Shown here: positions 51,506 through 61,173 of the stretch, in pieces
How the letters are laid out: every line of letters starts with the position of its first letter
Numbering within the stretch: the stretch's first letter is position 1
Assembly (NCBI RefSeq): GCF_904066215.1
Contig: NZ_LR880474.1
Coordinates: 372,001 to 436,000, forward strand
From: Microbacterium sp. Nx66
GTDB lineage: Bacteria > Actinomycetota > Actinomycetes > Actinomycetales > Microbacteriaceae
Direction of reading: 5' to 3'
DNA: 64,000 nucleotides
Position numbers and translations under genes: made by a program
The notes under the pieces: generated by a model
What the model was told of the DNA's origin: nothing
The model's input: the letters and a program-made list of their open reading frames with translations, nothing else
Database searches by the model: none

Positions 51506-52529
51506 CGCGAGGTGGGGCGGTCGAGGAGCGCACGATGAGCTGCGGGTCGGTGGAGGGCATCTCGCCGACCGGGTCGTGGCCCTCGATCTGGGTGATGAGC
51601 CGCAGGGCGGCAGCGCGGCCCATGGCCTCGAACGGCTGACGGACGGTCGTCAGGGCGGGGGAGGCGTACGCGGCGAGGGCGATGTCGTCGACGCTCACGA
51701 CGGAGATGTCCTCCGGCACGCTGCGCCCGGCCTCGTGCAGGGCGCGGATGAGGCCGAACGCCATCTCGTCGCTGCTGACGAAGACCGCGGTCGCCTCAGG
51801 GATCGCGGCGATGGTGCGCCCGGCCCGGTACCCGGACTCCGGGGTCCAGTCCGCCGGGATCACCGGCGGCGGGACGATGCCGCGCTCGCGGAGCGTCTGC
51901 TCCCAGGCCTCGCTGCGCTGCTGCGTCTCCGTCCAGTAGTCGTCGCCCGAGACGTGCCACACGGTCTCGTGGCCGAGGTCGAGGAGGTGCTCCACGGCGA
52001 GCCGGGCGATCGCGCGCTGGTCGACCGCGAGCGGGGCGTCCTCCTCCAGGGAGGTGCGCTCGCTGCGGGTGGCGGGCGTCCGTTCGGTGCGCGCCCGCAT
52101 CGCCGGTGTGTCCAGGGCGATGGGCACGCCGAGGATGATGCCCTCCGCACCCTGCCGCTCCAGGCGGTCGAAGGCCTCGAGGAAGGCGTCGTCCGAGGCG
52201 TGGTCTGCCACCGCGGCGGTGGTCACGGTGTAGCCGTTCGCCGCCGCGGCCTGTTGGATGCCGACGCCGAGCGCGGCGGAGGAGTAGCGGTCCGTCGAGA
52301 CGACGATCACGCCGAGCACGCGCGTGCGTCCCGATGCGAGCGACGCGGCTGCGGCGTGCACCCGGTAACCGAGTTCCTCGACGGCGGCCAGCACCCGTCG
52401 CGCGGTGTCGGGGCGGACGTTGTCCTGCCCGGACATGACGCGCGAGACGGTCTGCGTGGAGACGCCGGCGAGGCGGGCGACGTCGACCTGGCTGGGGGCG
52501 CGGTCGTCTTTCGGGCGGCGAGGGGACAT
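51465..52529 (-). CDS. LacI-family repressor of the O-glycan locus
   Basis: This 354-residue LacI/GalR regulator has the helix-turn-helix SQVDVARLAGVSTQTVSRVM, the hinge to about residue 70, and a sensor domain with VFVSSDEMAFGLIRALHEAG and VVSVDDIALAAYASPALTTV. The ATG at 52529 is chosen because TACCAT (52541-52536, minus strand) lies exactly six bases upstream, implying a leaderless mRNA; two in-frame ATGs farther upstream would lie in or before that promoter. It is divergent from the GH35 gene. The operator TGTnnGCGCAAACA (four copies in the locus) is its probable target. A galactose- or GalNAc-containing disaccharide is the likely inducer. Confidence 0.88.
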   Translation of the reverse strand: MSPRRPKDDRAPSQVDVARLAGVSTQTVSRVMSGQDNVRPDTARRVLAAVEELGYRVHAAAASLASGRTRVLGVIVVSTDRYSSAALGVGIQQAAAANGYTVTTAAVADHASDDAFLEAFDRLERQGAEGIILGVPIALDTPAMRARTERTPATRSERTSLEEDAPLAVDQRAIARLAVEHLLDLGHETVWHVSGDDYWTETQQRSEAWEQTLRERGIVPPPVIPADWTPESGYRAGRTIAAIPEATAVFVSSDEMAFGLIRALHEAGRSVPEDISVVSVDDIALAAYASPALTTVRQPFEAMGRAAALRLITQIEGHDPVGEMPSTDPQLIVRSSTAPPRVTTPESSKPLRQR

Positions 52530-52586
52530 GCCCCAATGGTAGCGATCCATCGGCGGAAAACCAGGGAGCACGGACCTCGGCGATGC

Positions 52587-52605
52587 GATAATGTGAACGC
52601 AAACA
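52587..52605 (+). promoter_or_regulatory. GH35 promoter -10 with LacI operator
   Basis: GATAAT (52587-52592) is a -10 hexamer. TGTGAACGCAAACA (52592-52605) starts on its last base and covers the start point, an ideal repression site. The same 14-mer pattern recurs before the GH101 gene and the ABC transporter. Confidence 0.82.
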
Positions 52606-52622
52606 ATTCAGCTGGGAGTGCA

Positions 52623-54440
52623 ATGTCCGACCTTCTCGCCGCGGCTTCCGACGGCTCGACCACCGCCGTCGCCGCGCCGGCAGACGCCGCTGCCTCCGGC
52701 GCTCCCGCCCTGTCCTGGCGCGAGGGGGAGATCCTCCGCGACGGTGTGCCCCACCGCATCCTGTCGGGCTCGATCCACTACTTCCGCGTCCACCCCGACC
52801 AGTGGGAGGACCGCCTGCGCCGGCTCGCCGCGATGGGCGCGAACACGGTCGACACCTACGTCGCCTGGAACTTCCACGAGCGGGTCGAGGGGGACATCCG
52901 CTTCGACGGCTGGCGCGACGTCGAGCGCTTCGTGCGGCTGGCCGGCGAGGTCGGCCTCGACGTCTTCCTCCGACCGAGCCCCTACATCTGCGCGGAGTGG
53001 TCCAACGGCGGGCTGCCCTTCTGGCTCACCGGCAGGGTCTCGGCGCTGCGGACGAGCGATCCCGCGTTCCTCGCCGCCGTCGACGCCTGGTACGACGCGC
53101 TGCTCCCGCGGCTCGTGCCCCTGCAGGCGGCCTACGGCGGGCCGATCGTGGCGATCCAGATCGAGAACGAGTACGGATCGTTCGGCAGCGACGCCGCCTA
53201 CCTCGCCCACCTGCGTGACGGGCTCCGGCGACGGGGCATGGTGGAGATGCTGACGACCGCGGACGGGATCACTCCGGACATGATCGCGCACGGGAGCGTG
53301 CCGGGTGCGATGACGACGTTCACGTTCGGCACCGGGGTGCCGGTGGCGGCCTCCCTGCGTCGGCACGGGGAGGCGCTCATGTGCAGCGAGCTCTGGGGCG
53401 GCTGGTTCGACCACTGGGGCGAGCGGCACCACGTGCGTTCGGCGGAGAGCATGGGCGGGACGATCCGGGAGCTCCTCGACGAGGGCGGCTCGGTCAGCCT
53501 CTACATGGCGCACGGGGGCACCAACTTCGGCCTGTGGAACGGTGCGAACCACGACCTCGTGCTGCAGCCCACGGTGACCAGCTACGACTCCGATGCCCCG
53601 ATCGGCGAGGACGGCACGCTCGGGGAGAAGTTCCATGCGCTTCGCGCGCTCTTCGCCCCCTTCCACGCCGACGGACTGCCGCCCGTGCCCGACCAGCCGC
53701 GGCGGCAGTCCGCGACCTCCGCGCCTCTGGAGCGGCGAGCGAGCCTGCTCGACGTGGTCCGGGCGACCCCTGCCGCGGGCGGGCTCTCGCCGCGCCCGCT
53801 GACCTTCGAGCAGCTCGGAGCGGAGGACGGCCTCGTGGCCTACGAGGCCGACGTGTCGTTCCCGGACGAGGCGACACTGACCGTCGACGGCCTGCACGAT
53901 CGTGCGGTCGTCTTCCTCGACGACCGCCGCCTCGGTGTGCTCGAGCGGGACGGCGAGACGTCCCTCGCTCTCCCGGTGGACGGCGGTTCCGGTCGGCTGG
54001 CGCTCGTCGTCGAGAGCCTCGGGCGCATCAACTACGGGCCGTACACCGGCGAGGGCAAGGGCATCATGCGCGGCGTGATGATCGGCCGCCGTCTCGTGAA
54101 CGGCTGGACGCATCGCCTCCTGCCGCAGACGGCACCGGCGGTGGACGCCGCTGCCGTGGGCGGGGTGGACGGCCTCGCCGTCGCCGCGCTGGACGTCGCC
54201 GAACCCCTGGACGCGTGGCTCGCCTTCCCCGGTGGCGGCAAGGGCCTGGTGTGGCTGAACGGATTCCTGCTCGGACGCTACTGGAGCGTGGGCCCGCAGG
54301 AGACGCTCTACGCCCCCGCGCCGTTGTGGCGTACCGGGCGCAACGAGATCGTGGTGCTCGACACCGACGGCCTCGGTGCGACCGTGGAGATCCGGGAGGC
54401 GCCGTCCTTCGGGGAGACCGAGGAGTTCATCGGCTCCTGA
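52623..54440 (+). CDS. GH35 beta-galactosidase (intracellular, BgaC-like)
   Basis: This 605-residue family 35 glycosidase has no signal peptide. The TIM barrel covers about residues 30-350, with the acid/base Glu183 in IQIENEYG and the nucleophile Glu256 in CSELWGGWFDHWG. SGSIHYFRVHPDQWEDRL and the AHGGTNFGLWNG loop are diagnostic. Galactose-binding-like beta domains follow to the C-terminus (LVWLNGFLLGRYWSVGPQ). The sequence resembles pneumococcal BgaC, which prefers terminal Gal-beta-1,3 linkages, so it can plausibly split imported Gal-beta-1,3-GalNAc. GGGAG before the ATG. The promoter carries the locus operator. Confidence 0.93.
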   Translation: MSDLLAAASDGSTTAVAAPADAAASGAPALSWREGEILRDGVPHRILSGSIHYFRVHPDQWEDRLRRLAAMGANTVDTYVAWNFHERVEGDIRFDGWRDVERFVRLAGEVGLDVFLRPSPYICAEWSNGGLPFWLTGRVSALRTSDPAFLAAVDAWYDALLPRLVPLQAAYGGPIVAIQIENEYGSFGSDAAYLAHLRDGLRRRGMVEMLTTADGITPDMIAHGSVPGAMTTFTFGTGVPVAASLRRHGEALMCSELWGGWFDHWGERHHVRSAESMGGTIRELLDEGGSVSLYMAHGGTNFGLWNGANHDLVLQPTVTSYDSDAPIGEDGTLGEKFHALRALFAPFHADGLPPVPDQPRRQSATSAPLERRASLLDVVRATPAAGGLSPRPLTFEQLGAEDGLVAYEADVSFPDEATLTVDGLHDRAVVFLDDRRLGVLERDGETSLALPVDGGSGRLALVVESLGRINYGPYTGEGKGIMRGVMIGRRLVNGWTHRLLPQTAPAVDAAAVGGVDGLAVAALDVAEPLDAWLAFPGGGKGLVWLNGFLLGRYWSVGPQETLYAPAPLWRTGRNEIVVLDTDGLGATVEIREAPSFGETEEFIGS

Positions 54441-54476
54441 GCCGCACTCGGGCCTCGGGTGGTGACCTTCGGCCAA

Positions 54477-54546
54477 TGTTTGCGCATACTTGACGTTCGA
54501 CTCTTGTCTTAAGCTACAAGCTCGCTCTACGGTGATAGCGCAAACA
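54477..54546 (+). promoter_or_regulatory. GH101 promoter flanked by two LacI operators
   Basis: TGTTTGCGCATACT (54477-54490) and TGATAGCGCAAACA (54533-54546) are opposite-facing versions of the locus operator, 56 bases apart centre to centre. TTGACG at 54490-54495 is a good -35; the -10 is less clear (CTACAA near 54514). Such paired sites allow looping repression. Confidence 0.75.
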
Positions 54547-54625
54547 TCGGTTTCGATCGATGATCCATCTGCGACGCACCGGGGCGTCCCTTCCTCCGGC
54601 CGTCGCACCGTTCGAGAGGCAAGAC

Positions 54626-57600
54626 GTGTCGACACCTTCCCGACCGCCGCGCACCGCCGTCGCTGTCAGTTCCCTGCTGGCGACGGCTCTCGCGCTCGGC
54701 GGAGCGCTCCTCCCTGCGACCGCGGCGCAGGCCGCCGATCTCGTCCCCGTCCCGCACGCGGACTACCGGCTGCACGCGGTGTCCAGCGAAGCCGATCCGT
54801 ATCCGGCGCCGCCTTCGCTCGACGGCACGGCTCTCGGCGCCTTCGACGGCGACTACTCGACCCAGTGGACGTCGCGGTACTCGGCCAACGCCCCCTTCCC
54901 GCACTGGATCGCGCTCGATCTGCAGCGGCCCCTCTCGGTGAAGGCGCTGGACTATTCGGTCAAGCGCGGGCAGAGCGTCGCGGCGAAGACCGTCGAGGTG
55001 TACGTCACGGATGACGCCGACGCCGCGCGCACCTCGCCCGCCGACGGGGGATGGGGCGCCGCCGCCGCGGCCGCGACGCTGCACGCGCCCACCGCGAACG
55101 ACGAGAAGCAGCGCATCACGCTGGAGACCGCGAAGGACGGCCGGTACGTCGCCCTCCTCATCATCGACGCGCAGGGCACCACGGGCGGCGGCGCCGGCGA
55201 GATCCAGGTGCTCTCCGACGAGGAGCTCCCGCCGATCGTGACCGAGCCGGAGACGCCGGAGCAGCCGGAGCCCGGGGACACCGTCGAGATCGCCGCGGGC
55301 GGCACCACGGCCACCGTCTCCTCCGCGTTCCCGCAGATCCTCGGCTACCGCGTGGGCGATGAGCGCCTCGGCGGCCAGAAGGGCTCCCCGCGCACCTGGG
55401 CGGTCAACGGCACCGCCTATGCGTCGACCACCACGTCCACGGCGACGGCGACCGGCGTCGACTACGTCTCGGCCCTGACCGGCATCGACGTCACGGTGCG
55501 CAGCAGCATCCGCGTCGCGGCGAATGGCACGGTCGAGTTCGCCGTGACCGGAGTCGACGGCTCCGCTGCGGTGAACACCCTGGCGCTCCCCGACAACGCC
55601 TTCCTCTCCGCGACGGCCGCGGACGGCGCCGTCCTCGACCGCACCGTGATCAGCCCGAACAGCACGACCAACGCCGATGAGCACATCGCTGTGGGGCCCG
55701 CGACCGCCACCGGGACGAAGGGCGCGGCCTTCGCCTTCCTCGGCGACGGGACCCTCGCCGGCAGCGTGATCACTAACGCGACGACGCAGGCCTCCGGCGG
55801 CACCGCCTCATGGAACACCCGGCTCACGACGCGGGTGACCGCGGCCGACGGCCGGACCGCGGAGATCGGCTCGAACACCTGGCTCATCCATCCGACTACC
55901 GCCGTCGACAGCCGGGTGACGACCTACGCCCTTCCTAAGGTCACGGTGCTCCTCACCGCCGATCGCAACGGCGACGAGACCGTGGACTGGCAGGACGCCG
56001 CGATCCGCTACCGGGAGGTCGACGCCCCGCGCCTCGGTGCCGACCGGGTCGCCGACCGCGTGATCAGCCGCATCCCGTTCAACTTCGCCTCGAGCGCCAC
56101 GAACTACTTCGACCTCGTGCTCGACAACACCAAGCGCATCGCGAACCAGACCGACGGCCTCGGACAGTGGGTGCTCAACAAGGGCTTCGGCAGCGAAGGA
56201 CACGACTCCGCGAACACCGACTACGGCGGGAACTACAACGAGCGCGCGGGCGGCCTCGCCGACCTCAACCGTCTCGTCGACGAGGGGGCGAAGCTCAACG
56301 CCGACATGAGCGTGCACGTCAACGCCACCGAGATCTATCCGCAGGCGGACGCGTTCGACGCGGCGATCCTCGACGGCACACCGCCGTACAAGCCCGGCTG
56401 GAACTGGCTCGACCAGTCGTACTACATCGATCAGCAGACCGATCTCGGCACCGGACGCGTGCTCGACCGCTTCCAGCAGCTGCGGGACGAGGTGCCGGGG
56501 CTCAGCGGCGTCTACATCGACGTGTACTACTCCAACGGCTGGGTGGCCGAGGAGCTCGCGGACGAGCTGAACGCCATGGACCTCGAGGTCGCGACCGAGT
56601 GGGGCGACAAGTTCGTCGACAGCACGGTCTGGTCGCACTGGCCGAACGACCTCGCCTACGGCGGCAAGGACAACAAGGGCATCAACTCCACCATGGTGCG
56701 GTTCATCCAGAACGCGCAGGCGGACGTCTGGAACGACGACGCCCTGCTGGGCCAGCAGCGTCTCGTCGATGCCGAGGGCTGGGTGGGCAACCGCAACTGG
56801 GACGGCTTCATCGGCAACATCTGGTCGCAGAGCCTGCCGACGAAGTTCCTGCAGCACTTCGACCTGCAGACGTACGCGGCGGGGGCCGAGGCGACCTTCA
56901 CCGACGACGTGACGGTCCGGATCGACGGTGGTACCCGCGTCATCACGATGGACGGCGCGACCGTCCTGCGGGGCGACTCCTACCTGCTGCCGTGGCAGTC
57001 ACTGGAGTCGAGCGCCGAGTCGGGTTCGCCCGTCGACGCGGACAAGATGTACTTCTTCACGGCCTCCGGCGGTGAGAAGACATTCGGGCTCACGGATGCC
57101 TTCCGCGGCAACACGACCTTCGACGTGTTCGCACTCGGCGACCAGGGGCGCGAGAAGGTGGACACCGTCACCGCGGTCGACGGGAAGCTGACGCTCTCCG
57201 GCGAGAAGGGGGCGGCTTACGTCGTCGTGCCCCAGGGTGGGGCGCAGCGGGCGGCGATCGAGTACCGCGACGCGGGCCTGGCCGATCCCGGGTTCAACTC
57301 GGGGTCGCTGGACGGCTGGAACCCGCGGGGCGACGTGACCATCGAGCGCACGGACCTCGGCGCGGCGAAGAACGCCTCACGGGGCGACAACATCGCGGTG
57401 TTCGGCTCATCCGCGTCCGCGATCTCGCAGACCGTCACCGGCCTCACCCCCGGGAAGCGCTACGCGTTCTCCGCGCAGGTGCAGATCGATCCGACGGCCA
57501 CGCGCGACGTGAGCGTCGCGGTCGACACCGGCGCCGGCGTCGTCAGCCGCACCTGGAACCTCTCGCCGACATACAACTACATGCGCGCCGACTCCAAGGC

Positions 57601-59809
57601 CGGGCAGTACTACCAGCGCGGATCGGTGTCGTTCCTCGCCCCGGCCTCCGGCGAAGTGATCGTCTCGGTCTCGGCGGTCGCCGGTGACGCGGCGGTGCGA
57701 GTCGACAACGCCAGGGTGATGGCGGACACGACGGCGCCGACCGCCGCGGGCACCGTGTACTCGAACGACTTCGAGGGCAACCAGCCCGGGTGGGGCCCGT
57801 TCGTGAAGGGTGACGCCAACGGCATCGACGACCCGCGTACGAGCATCTCGCGTCGGCACGACCCGTACACGAGCAGCGACTGGCGCAACACGGCCAAGCC
57901 GTTCGACACCGGAGCCACCGCGGGCCTCGCGGTGGACTCCACCCTCACCGGTGAGCACTCGCTGATGTCGCACTCCGAGAACTCCGGCGTCGTCTACCGG
58001 ACCGACCCCACGCTCGTCCCGCTGCAGGCCGGGCACACCTATCGCATCGGGTTCGACTACCAGGCCGGAGCGAGCGGAGCGTACCGCTGGCTGACCGGTA
58101 CGGACGCCGTGATCGACGGGGAGATCTCCTCGACGACCCTGCGTCGCACCCCTGTCGTGCAGGCGCTGGAGACCACCGCGTTCCGCGAGGACGTGATCGT
58201 GGGCTGCGGCGACTACACCTGGGTCGGTCTGGAGCGCGTCGGCGGGCCCGACGTCGACTTCGTCCTCGACGATTTCACGGTGACGGACCTCGGCCCGACG
58301 GACGGAGGCACCCCGTGCGCCACCGTCGCCGGCGAGGCCGTGACCCTGAGCCCCGGGGCGCAGACACCCTTCACCACGACCTTCACCAACAGCGAGGACA
58401 TCCTGGCGGAGAACGTCGGCGTGCAGCTCGACCTCCCGGAGGGCTACACCGTCGAGGTCGCGGACGGCTCCTCGAACCTGTTCACGAAGGTCGCCCCCGG
58501 CGAGAGCGTGACGACGGACTGGCTGCTGACGGCACCGGCGTCGGCCGCGGGCTCGCCGGTGAGCATCGGCATCGCGGCCACCTACCTCGTCGACTGCGAC
58601 GTGCGGACCGTGCAGACCGCGCAGGAGGCCGCTGTCGCGTCCCGCGCCCGCATCCCGAACGCGCAGATCACCGCGACCGCGAGCTCCGAGGAGACCGCGG
58701 GTGAGGACGGCACGGCGGCGAACATGCTCGACGGTAACGCCGGGACGTTCTGGCACAGCCGCTGGAGCACTGACGCCGCCGCGTATCCGCACGTGCTGAC
58801 GTTCGACCTCGGTTCCGAGGAGACGGTCGACGGCATCTCCTATCTGCGTCGCGGCGCGAACCAGAACGGCCCCATCAAGGGCTTCCAGGTCGCGGTCTCC
58901 ACCGACGGGCAGACCTTCACCGACGTGGCCGCGGGGGAGTGGAAGAACGTCGCGGAGTGGCAGGACGTCGACTTCGCGGCGACGACCGCGCGATACGTTC
59001 GGGTGACGGCGACCTCGTCGATCTCGGGCACGCCGTTCGCGGCCGTGGCGGAGATGGCGGTGTACGGCACCACCGCCCCGCAGGCGGGGCACGCACCGGA
59101 GGCGCGACCCGAGGACGACCTCGGGGTCTGCGCTCCGGAGACCGATCCTGCGGTGACGCTCGGCGCGGATTCCGTGCGGGCAGGGGAGACGGTCGAGGCC
59201 GTGCTCTCGGGCTTCGCGCCCGACGCCGCCGTCTCGTTCTGGCTGGACGGCGTGCGGCTCGCGGACGCGACGGTCGATGCGCACGGCGCGCTGACCACCC
59301 GGGTCCTCATCCCCGCGGATGCGACGGTCGGGAAGCACCGCTTCCTCGTCAAGGACGCCTCCGGTGCGGAGGTGGCCGGTGCGGCCCTCAAGGTCAAGAA
59401 GGCGAAGCCGGCGAAGGTGCCGGTCCTCACCCCGTCGGTCGGCACCGCGGCGGCCGGAGACTCCCTCCGCGTGCAGCTCCGCGGCTTCGACTCCGAGTCC
59501 GTCGTGCAGCTCTGGCTCCACTCGGAACCGGTCAGGGTGGGCGAGGTGACGATCGCCGCCGACGGCAGTGCGGTCGCGACCGTCACCATCCCGGCGGCCA
59601 CACCCGCGGGCGCCCATGCGCTCGTGGCGACGGACACCGAGGGCGCCGAGCTCGCTCGTGCGGATCTCGCGGTCACCGCCGCGGCGACGGCCGGTGGCGG
59701 GGCGCTGGCCACGACGGGTGCGGAGGGGATGACGTGGCTGGCGGTCACCGTCGGTGCGCTCGCCCTGAGCGCCCTCGGTGCGGGGCTCTGGCGACGGCGA
59801 CGCAGCTGA
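54626..59809 (+). CDS. cell-wall-anchored endo-alpha-N-acetylgalactosaminidase (GH101)
   Basis: This 1,727-residue secreted enzyme has a signal peptide (about 1-35) and an F5/8C-like domain (about 45-175). The GH101 catalytic module (about 220-870) has DWQDAAIRYR, NKGFGSEGHDS, nucleophile Asp632 in YIDVYY and acid/base Glu658 in ATEWG, matching D764/E796 of pneumococcal GH101. Galactose-binding modules, a NEW3-like domain (about 1235-1330), a second F5/8C/CBM32 domain (about 1342-1478) and Ig-like repeats follow. LATTG (1694-1698), a helix and RRRR form a class E sortase signal. It releases Gal-beta-1,3-GalNAc from mucin-type O-glycans. The GTG at 54626 has GAGAGG; an ATG at 54560 would add an atypical 22-residue leader. 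Confidence 0.93.
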   Translation: MSTPSRPPRTAVAVSSLLATALALGGALLPATAAQAADLVPVPHADYRLHAVSSEADPYPAPPSLDGTALGAFDGDYSTQWTSRYSANAPFPHWIALDLQRPLSVKALDYSVKRGQSVAAKTVEVYVTDDADAARTSPADGGWGAAAAAATLHAPTANDEKQRITLETAKDGRYVALLIIDAQGTTGGGAGEIQVLSDEELPPIVTEPETPEQPEPGDTVEIAAGGTTATVSSAFPQILGYRVGDERLGGQKGSPRTWAVNGTAYASTTTSTATATGVDYVSALTGIDVTVRSSIRVAANGTVEFAVTGVDGSAAVNTLALPDNAFLSATAADGAVLDRTVISPNSTTNADEHIAVGPATATGTKGAAFAFLGDGTLAGSVITNATTQASGGTASWNTRLTTRVTAADGRTAEIGSNTWLIHPTTAVDSRVTTYALPKVTVLLTADRNGDETVDWQDAAIRYREVDAPRLGADRVADRVISRIPFNFASSATNYFDLVLDNTKRIANQTDGLGQWVLNKGFGSEGHDSANTDYGGNYNERAGGLADLNRLVDEGAKLNADMSVHVNATEIYPQADAFDAAILDGTPPYKPGWNWLDQSYYIDQQTDLGTGRVLDRFQQLRDEVPGLSGVYIDVYYSNGWVAEELADELNAMDLEVATEWGDKFVDSTVWSHWPNDLAYGGKDNKGINSTMVRFIQNAQADVWNDDALLGQQRLVDAEGWVGNRNWDGFIGNIWSQSLPTKFLQHFDLQTYAAGAEATFTDDVTVRIDGGTRVITMDGATVLRGDSYLLPWQSLESSAESGSPVDADKMYFFTASGGEKTFGLTDAFRGNTTFDVFALGDQGREKVDTVTAVDGKLTLSGEKGAAYVVVPQGGAQRAAIEYRDAGLADPGFNSGSLDGWNPRGDVTIERTDLGAAKNASRGDNIAVFGSSASAISQTVTGLTPGKRYAFSAQVQIDPTATRDVSVAVDTGAGVVSRTWNLSPTYNYMRADSKAGQYYQRGSVSFLAPASGEVIVSVSAVAGDAAVRVDNARVMADTTAPTAAGTVYSNDFEGNQPGWGPFVKGDANGIDDPRTSISRRHDPYTSSDWRNTAKPFDTGATAGLAVDSTLTGEHSLMSHSENSGVVYRTDPTLVPLQAGHTYRIGFDYQAGASGAYRWLTGTDAVIDGEISSTTLRRTPVVQALETTAFREDVIVGCGDYTWVGLERVGGPDVDFVLDDFTVTDLGPTDGGTPCATVAGEAVTLSPGAQTPFTTTFTNSEDILAENVGVQLDLPEGYTVEVADGSSNLFTKVAPGESVTTDWLLTAPASAAGSPVSIGIAATYLVDCDVRTVQTAQEAAVASRARIPNAQITATASSEETAGEDGTAANMLDGNAGTFWHSRWSTDAAAYPHVLTFDLGSEETVDGISYLRRGANQNGPIKGFQVAVSTDGQTFTDVAAGEWKNVAEWQDVDFAATTARYVRVTATSSISGTPFAAVAEMAVYGTTAPQAGHAPEARPEDDLGVCAPETDPAVTLGADSVRAGETVEAVLSGFAPDAAVSFWLDGVRLADATVDAHGALTTRVLIPADATVGKHRFLVKDASGAEVAGAALKVKKAKPAKVPVLTPSVGTAAAGDSLRVQLRGFDSESVVQLWLHSEPVRVGEVTIAADGSAVATVTIPAATPAGAHALVATDTEGAELARADLAVTAAATAGGGALATTGAEGMTWLAVTVGALALSALGAGLWRRRRS

Positions 59810-59827
59810 GTACCTCTGCTGCACACG

Positions 59828-59855
59828 AGAGGCCCGGGGTTCGCCCCGGGCCTCT
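59828..59855 (+). terminator. strong terminator after the GH101 gene
   Basis: AGAGGCCCGGGG (59828-59839) pairs perfectly with 59844-59855 around a TTCG tetraloop, followed by TCT. It lies 18 bases after the stop. Confidence 0.92.
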
Positions 59856-59964
59856 TCTGCACGCGGCGGGGAGTTTGCCGGTTCTCCACGGGTTGCGGTT
59901 CCGAGGCCGGAGAGCGTGCCTCCGGTCCCCGATACTCGAGGGGTAGCCACGAAAGGAGCCGCAC

Positions 59965-60095
59965 ATGCCGAACGTACTCATCCGCGATCTCGACCCCGGC
60001 GTGCATTCCGTGCTCACCGCGCGAGCGCAGGAGCGAGGACGCTCACCCCGGAGAGCATCGTCGCCGCGGTGCACGAGGGGTGCGCCGGGCGGTGA
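59965..60095 (+). pseudogene. VapB-type (FitA-like) antitoxin remnant
   Basis: An intact start with GAAAGGAGCC encodes MPNVLIRDLDPGVHSVLTAR..ERGRS, the ribbon-helix-helix N-terminus of FitA/VapB antitoxins. The frame then loses sense, but the +1-shifted frame resumes as LTPESIVAAVHEGCAGR and stops at 60093-60095. So the middle of the gene has been lost with a frameshift. The stop still overlaps the GTG of the toxin remnant (60092), as in intact vapBC operons. Confidence 0.8.
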
Positions 60096-60263
60096 TCGTC
60101 GTCGACACCGCGATCGTCGTCGACCTGGTCTGCACCGGAATGTCGACCCGAGTCCTGCAGGCGCGGATGGAGGACGAGTTCCTGCTGCCCCCTCCTCACG
60201 CACGACCGGAGGCTCGCGCGGGCGGCCTCCGGTCTGTGCGCGGTCGAGGTGCCTAGCCCTTGA
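60092..60263 (+). pseudogene. VapC-type PIN-domain toxin remnant
   Basis: A GTG at 60092 begins VIVVDTAIVVDLVC, the first strand of a PIN ribonuclease domain with its catalytic Asp. From 60195, in another frame, LTHDRRLARAASGLCAVEVPSP matches the PIN C-terminus and ends at TGA 60261-60263. About two thirds of the domain, including the central acidic residues, is missing. The toxin cannot be active. Its end overlaps the stop of the convergent permease gene. Confidence 0.82.
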
Positions 60264-61173
60264 CGGCGCCGGCGGCGAGACCGGAGCGCCAGTACTTCTG
60301 CAGCGTGAAGAACAGGGCGATGAGCGGGATCACGCCGAGCAGCGCCCCGAGCATGACGGCGCCCTTGTCGGGGGAGAAGTAGCTCATCATGCCGTAGAGG
60401 CCGAGCGTGACCGGCTTGAGGTCGGGGCTGGAGATCATCATGAGCGGGAGGAGGAAGTTGTTCCACGTGGCCACGAAGATGAACAGGAAGATCGTCACCA
60501 TCGCGGGGCCGAGCAGCCGCAGCACGATCGTGAAGAAGATCCGGGCCTCACCGGCGCCGTCGATGCGGGCGGCCTCCAGCAGCTCCGTCGGCACCGACGA
60601 CTGCGCGTAGACCATGCCGAGGAAGACGCCGAACGGCGAGACCGCCGAGGGGATGATGATCGCCCACACGGTGTTCGTGAGGCCGAGCGCCTGGAACTCG
60701 ATGTACAGCGGCACCGTGAGTAGGGCGACGGGCAGGAGGAGCCCCGCCATGATGATGCCGACCGCGAGCTTCTTCCCGGGGAAGGCGAACTTGGCGATCG
60801 CGTAGCCGGCCATCACGGCGAACAGCGTGCCGATGATCCCGGCGCTGAGCGAGTAGAACAGGGAGTTGCCGACCCAGCGCCAGAACAGCCCCTGGGTCCA
60901 GCCCATGAGGCTGTCGTAGTTGGCGGCGAGGTTCGGCTCGGCGAACCAGAATCCGAACGTCGAGGTGAGGTCGGTGTTGTTCTTCGTCGAGGCCACTACG
61001 AGCCAGAACACCGGCACGAGGAAGTACAGCGTCGCGACGACGAGGGCGATGATGCCGAACGTGCGGGCCGCGGGACCCGGGGCGATGGACGGAGGAGGGG
61101 CGTCCGCCGCCTGCGGCCTACGAGAGCGCCGCTTCGTCGGCGGGGTCACGGTGACGAGTCGTGTGGTGGTCAT
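60253..61173 (-). CDS. sugar ABC transporter permease (MalG type), O-glycan locus
   Basis: This 306-residue inner-membrane permease has a 40-residue basic N-terminal tail and six helices. The EAA loop is LLEAARIDGAGEARIFF, and the GLAAGAVKG C-terminus is typical of MalG-type subunits. It overlaps the other permease by four bases (61170-61173). It forms the channel for the disaccharide released by the GH101 enzyme. No ATPase gene is present; a shared MsiK-type ATPase is expected. The VapC remnant abuts its 3' end. Confidence 0.92.
   Translation of the reverse strand: MTTTRLVTVTPPTKRRSRRPQAADAPPPSIAPGPAARTFGIIALVVATLYFLVPVFWLVVASTKNNTDLTSTFGFWFAEPNLAANYDSLMGWTQGLFWRWVGNSLFYSLSAGIIGTLFAVMAGYAIAKFAFPGKKLAVGIIMAGLLLPVALLTVPLYIEFQALGLTNTVWAIIIPSAVSPFGVFLGMVYAQSSVPTELLEAARIDGAGEARIFFTIVLRLLGPAMVTIFLFIFVATWNNFLLPLMMISSPDLKPVTLGLYGMMSYFSPDKGAVMLGALLGVIPLIALFFTLQKYWRSGLAAGAVKG

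Noticed and set aside
51465..52571. Longer LacI start at 52571 or 52550
   Set aside because: These starts lie upstream of or at the -10 that sits six bases before 52529, and the extra residues are not LacI-like.
57407..59950. 847-codon open frame antisense to the GH101 gene
   Set aside because: The composition is typical of a shadow frame and it covers conserved binding modules on the other strand.
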